14,913 bases of DNA, from positions 1-14,913 of the forward strand of contig QHWF01000133.1 of NCBI GenBank assembly GCA_003222455.1. The letters run 5' to 3'. Positions within the stretch are counted from its first letter, which is position 1, and each line of letters opens with the position of its first letter. The notes beneath the pieces were generated by a model that saw nothing but the letters and a program-made list of their open reading frames with translations, had not been told where the DNA came from and searched no databases. This document shows positions 14,141-14,913 of the stretch, one piece after another. This stretch comes from Acidobacteriota bacterium (lineage in GTDB: Bacteria > Acidobacteriota > Vicinamibacteria > Vicinamibacterales > CAVVIG01). Position numbers and translations under genes: made by a program.

Positions 14141-14162
14141 CGGCTGTTCGCTCAAGGAACAA
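14133..14162 (-). promoter_or_regulatory. Opposing promoter for the glycosyltransferase gene, overlapping the plus-strand one
   Basis: On the minus strand TTGTTC (14162-14157), an 18-bp spacer, and TATAAG (14138-14133) form a plausible promoter. Its -10 box shares bases with the plus-strand TATAAT. The predicted start, near 14126, supports the glycosyltransferase start at 14090. Confidence 0.45.
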
Positions 14163-14205
14163 TTTCAACACGTGCGTGGGTAGAGCTTAACCGCTATCAG
14201 CCTGA

Positions 14206-14688
14206 ATGATGTCGCATTCGCCGCATTCGTCGTTCAAACACGCCAAGAAGGACCCGGCCCTTCGACACTTCGAATCCGCTCCGAAGCCCCGCCAGGAATC
14301 GACACCCGTCTTCAAGCGCGCGGGCATCAACAAGCACTGTCCCGTGCTGATCGTGGAAGACGATTCGGATTTGCGCGAAATGATGGCACAACTGCTGACC
14401 CTCGAGGGGTTTCAGAGTGCGACAGTGGCCAACGGGCAGGAAGCATTGAAATACCTGTCGGGCGGCGACACGCCCAATGTCATTCTGCTCGACCTGATGA
14501 TGCCGGTGATGGACGGCTGGGAGTTCCGCCGCGTTCAGCAAGCCGATCCGGTACTGGCGAGCGTGCCCACTATCGTGCTCTCGGCGCTGGATCAGACCCG
14601 CGCGGTCGATCTGAAACCGGCGGCCTTCCTGAAAAAGCCACTGGATTTCGACCGGTTGCTCCAGCTCGTGCGCGATTACTGTCACTGA
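14206..14688 (+). CDS. Stand-alone response regulator receiver protein
   Basis: 160 residues. Residues about 46-160 are one receiver domain: acidic pair Asp52/Asp53 in LIVEDDSDL, phospho-acceptor Asp96 in ILLDLMMPVMDG, Ser126 in VLSA and Lys144 in FLKKP. There is no DNA-binding or enzymatic output domain, so it probably works by protein contact, like CheY or Spo0F types. A 45-residue N-terminal extension rich in Ser, His, Lys and Pro (MMSHSPHSSFKHAKK at its start) has no recognised domain. Two ATGs lie in tandem (14206 and 14209); neither has a strong ribosome site. No histidine kinase is adjacent. It is divergent from the glycosyltransferase through overlapping promoters, which may couple their expression; its partner is unknown. 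Confidence 0.9.
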   Translation: MMSHSPHSSFKHAKKDPALRHFESAPKPRQESTPVFKRAGINKHCPVLIVEDDSDLREMMAQLLTLEGFQSATVANGQEALKYLSGGDTPNVILLDLMMPVMDGWEFRRVQQADPVLASVPTIVLSALDQTRAVDLKPAAFLKKPLDFDRLLQLVRDYCH

Positions 14689-14736
14689 TCGTCCGCCATC
14701 GCCTGCCGCCACGAAGGCGCGCTACGATTGCGCTCA

Positions 14737-14913
14737 GTGAGTCGTCTCCGCCGCGTCGGATCGATTTCCGCGTTCTTAGCTCGCGCGCTGGTCAGTGTCA
14801 TCGTCGTCGTACTCATCGGCGTCGGCATCGTCCTGATCGCCGTTGAAACCGGCTGGGCCAAAAACCGCATCCGGGCTCTGATCGTCCGTCAGGCGAATCA
14901 ATACCTCACGGCA
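14737..14913 (+). CDS. N terminus of probable TamB/AsmA-like envelope protein (3' end outside window)
   Basis: 59 residues are visible before the window ends. A basic start (MSRLRRVGS) is followed by one membrane segment at about residues 15-38 (VSVIVVVLIGVGIVLIAV) and then ETGWAKNRIRALIVRQANQY. This anchor plus T-G-W-x-(K/R)...R-x-x-(L/I)-x-x-x-(A/V)-N motif is typical of the start of TamB/DUF490 and related AsmA-like proteins, which are very large and bridge the inner and outer membranes for lipid or protein transport. Start choice is uncertain: GTG at 14737 is used here, but an in-frame TTG at 14728 has GAAGG ten bases upstream and may be the true start. The gene begins about 48 bp after the receiver gene on the same strand. 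Confirmation needs the rest of the gene. Confidence 0.6.
   Translation, partial: MSRLRRVGSISAFLARALVSVIVVVLIGVGIVLIAVETGWAKNRIRALIVRQANQYLTA

Overview
The window is GC-rich, densely coded bacterial chromosome. Gene content suggests Acidobacteriota, possibly the Vicinamibacteria: a deoxyhypusine-synthase-like gene beside agmatinase, a very large secreted sortilin/BNR-repeat protein, a KimA-type permease, and intergenic spacers filled with short-unit palindromic repeats. This placement is an inference from gene content and composition; no rRNA or marker phylogeny is available here. There is no phage, insertion sequence, CRISPR array or obvious genomic island. The only classic accessory module is one VapBC-type toxin-antitoxin pair.

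Layout. Positions 1-1456 (+): the 3' end of a deoxyhypusine/homospermidine synthase-family gene overlaps an agmatinase gene, forming a polyamine operon. 1534-2265 (-): a membrane-anchored TPR protein. 2266-2795: a largely empty spacer. 2820-3478 (+): a ribbon-helix-helix antitoxin and PIN toxin, preceded by a repeated operator-like motif. 3519-3594 (-): tRNA-Arg(CCT) with encoded CCA. 3734-4382 (-): a CsaA-like tRNA-binding protein with a suspicious 5' end, followed by a 51-residue single-pass membrane ORF. 4383-4702: a spacer with REP-like repeats. 4703-5293 (+): a protein of unknown function with a coiled-coil tail. 5313-5831 (-): a membrane-anchored protein of unknown function. 6051-6842 (-): acylphosphatase and adenine phosphoribosyltransferase as a pair. 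7048-8901 (+): a KimA-like potassium/amino-acid permease. 9001-12195 (-): a secreted Asp-box protein of about 1,064 residues. 12426-14090 (-): an ArnT-like glycosyltransferase. 14206-14688 (+): a stand-alone receiver protein, divergent from the glycosyltransferase through overlapping promoters. 14737-14913 (+): the N terminus of a probable TamB/AsmA-like protein.

The most unusual feature lies between the genes. Five spacers each carry an inverted repeat whose arms are built from short units of 7 or about 9 bp in tandem. Each locus uses a different unit, yet the two arms within a locus match. The elements occur in convergent, tandem and divergent gene contexts, so simple termination does not explain all of them. 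A sixth spacer (4383-4702) carries a related but different pattern. The genes themselves are mostly housekeeping: polyamines, purine salvage, ion transport, envelope and cell-surface functions.
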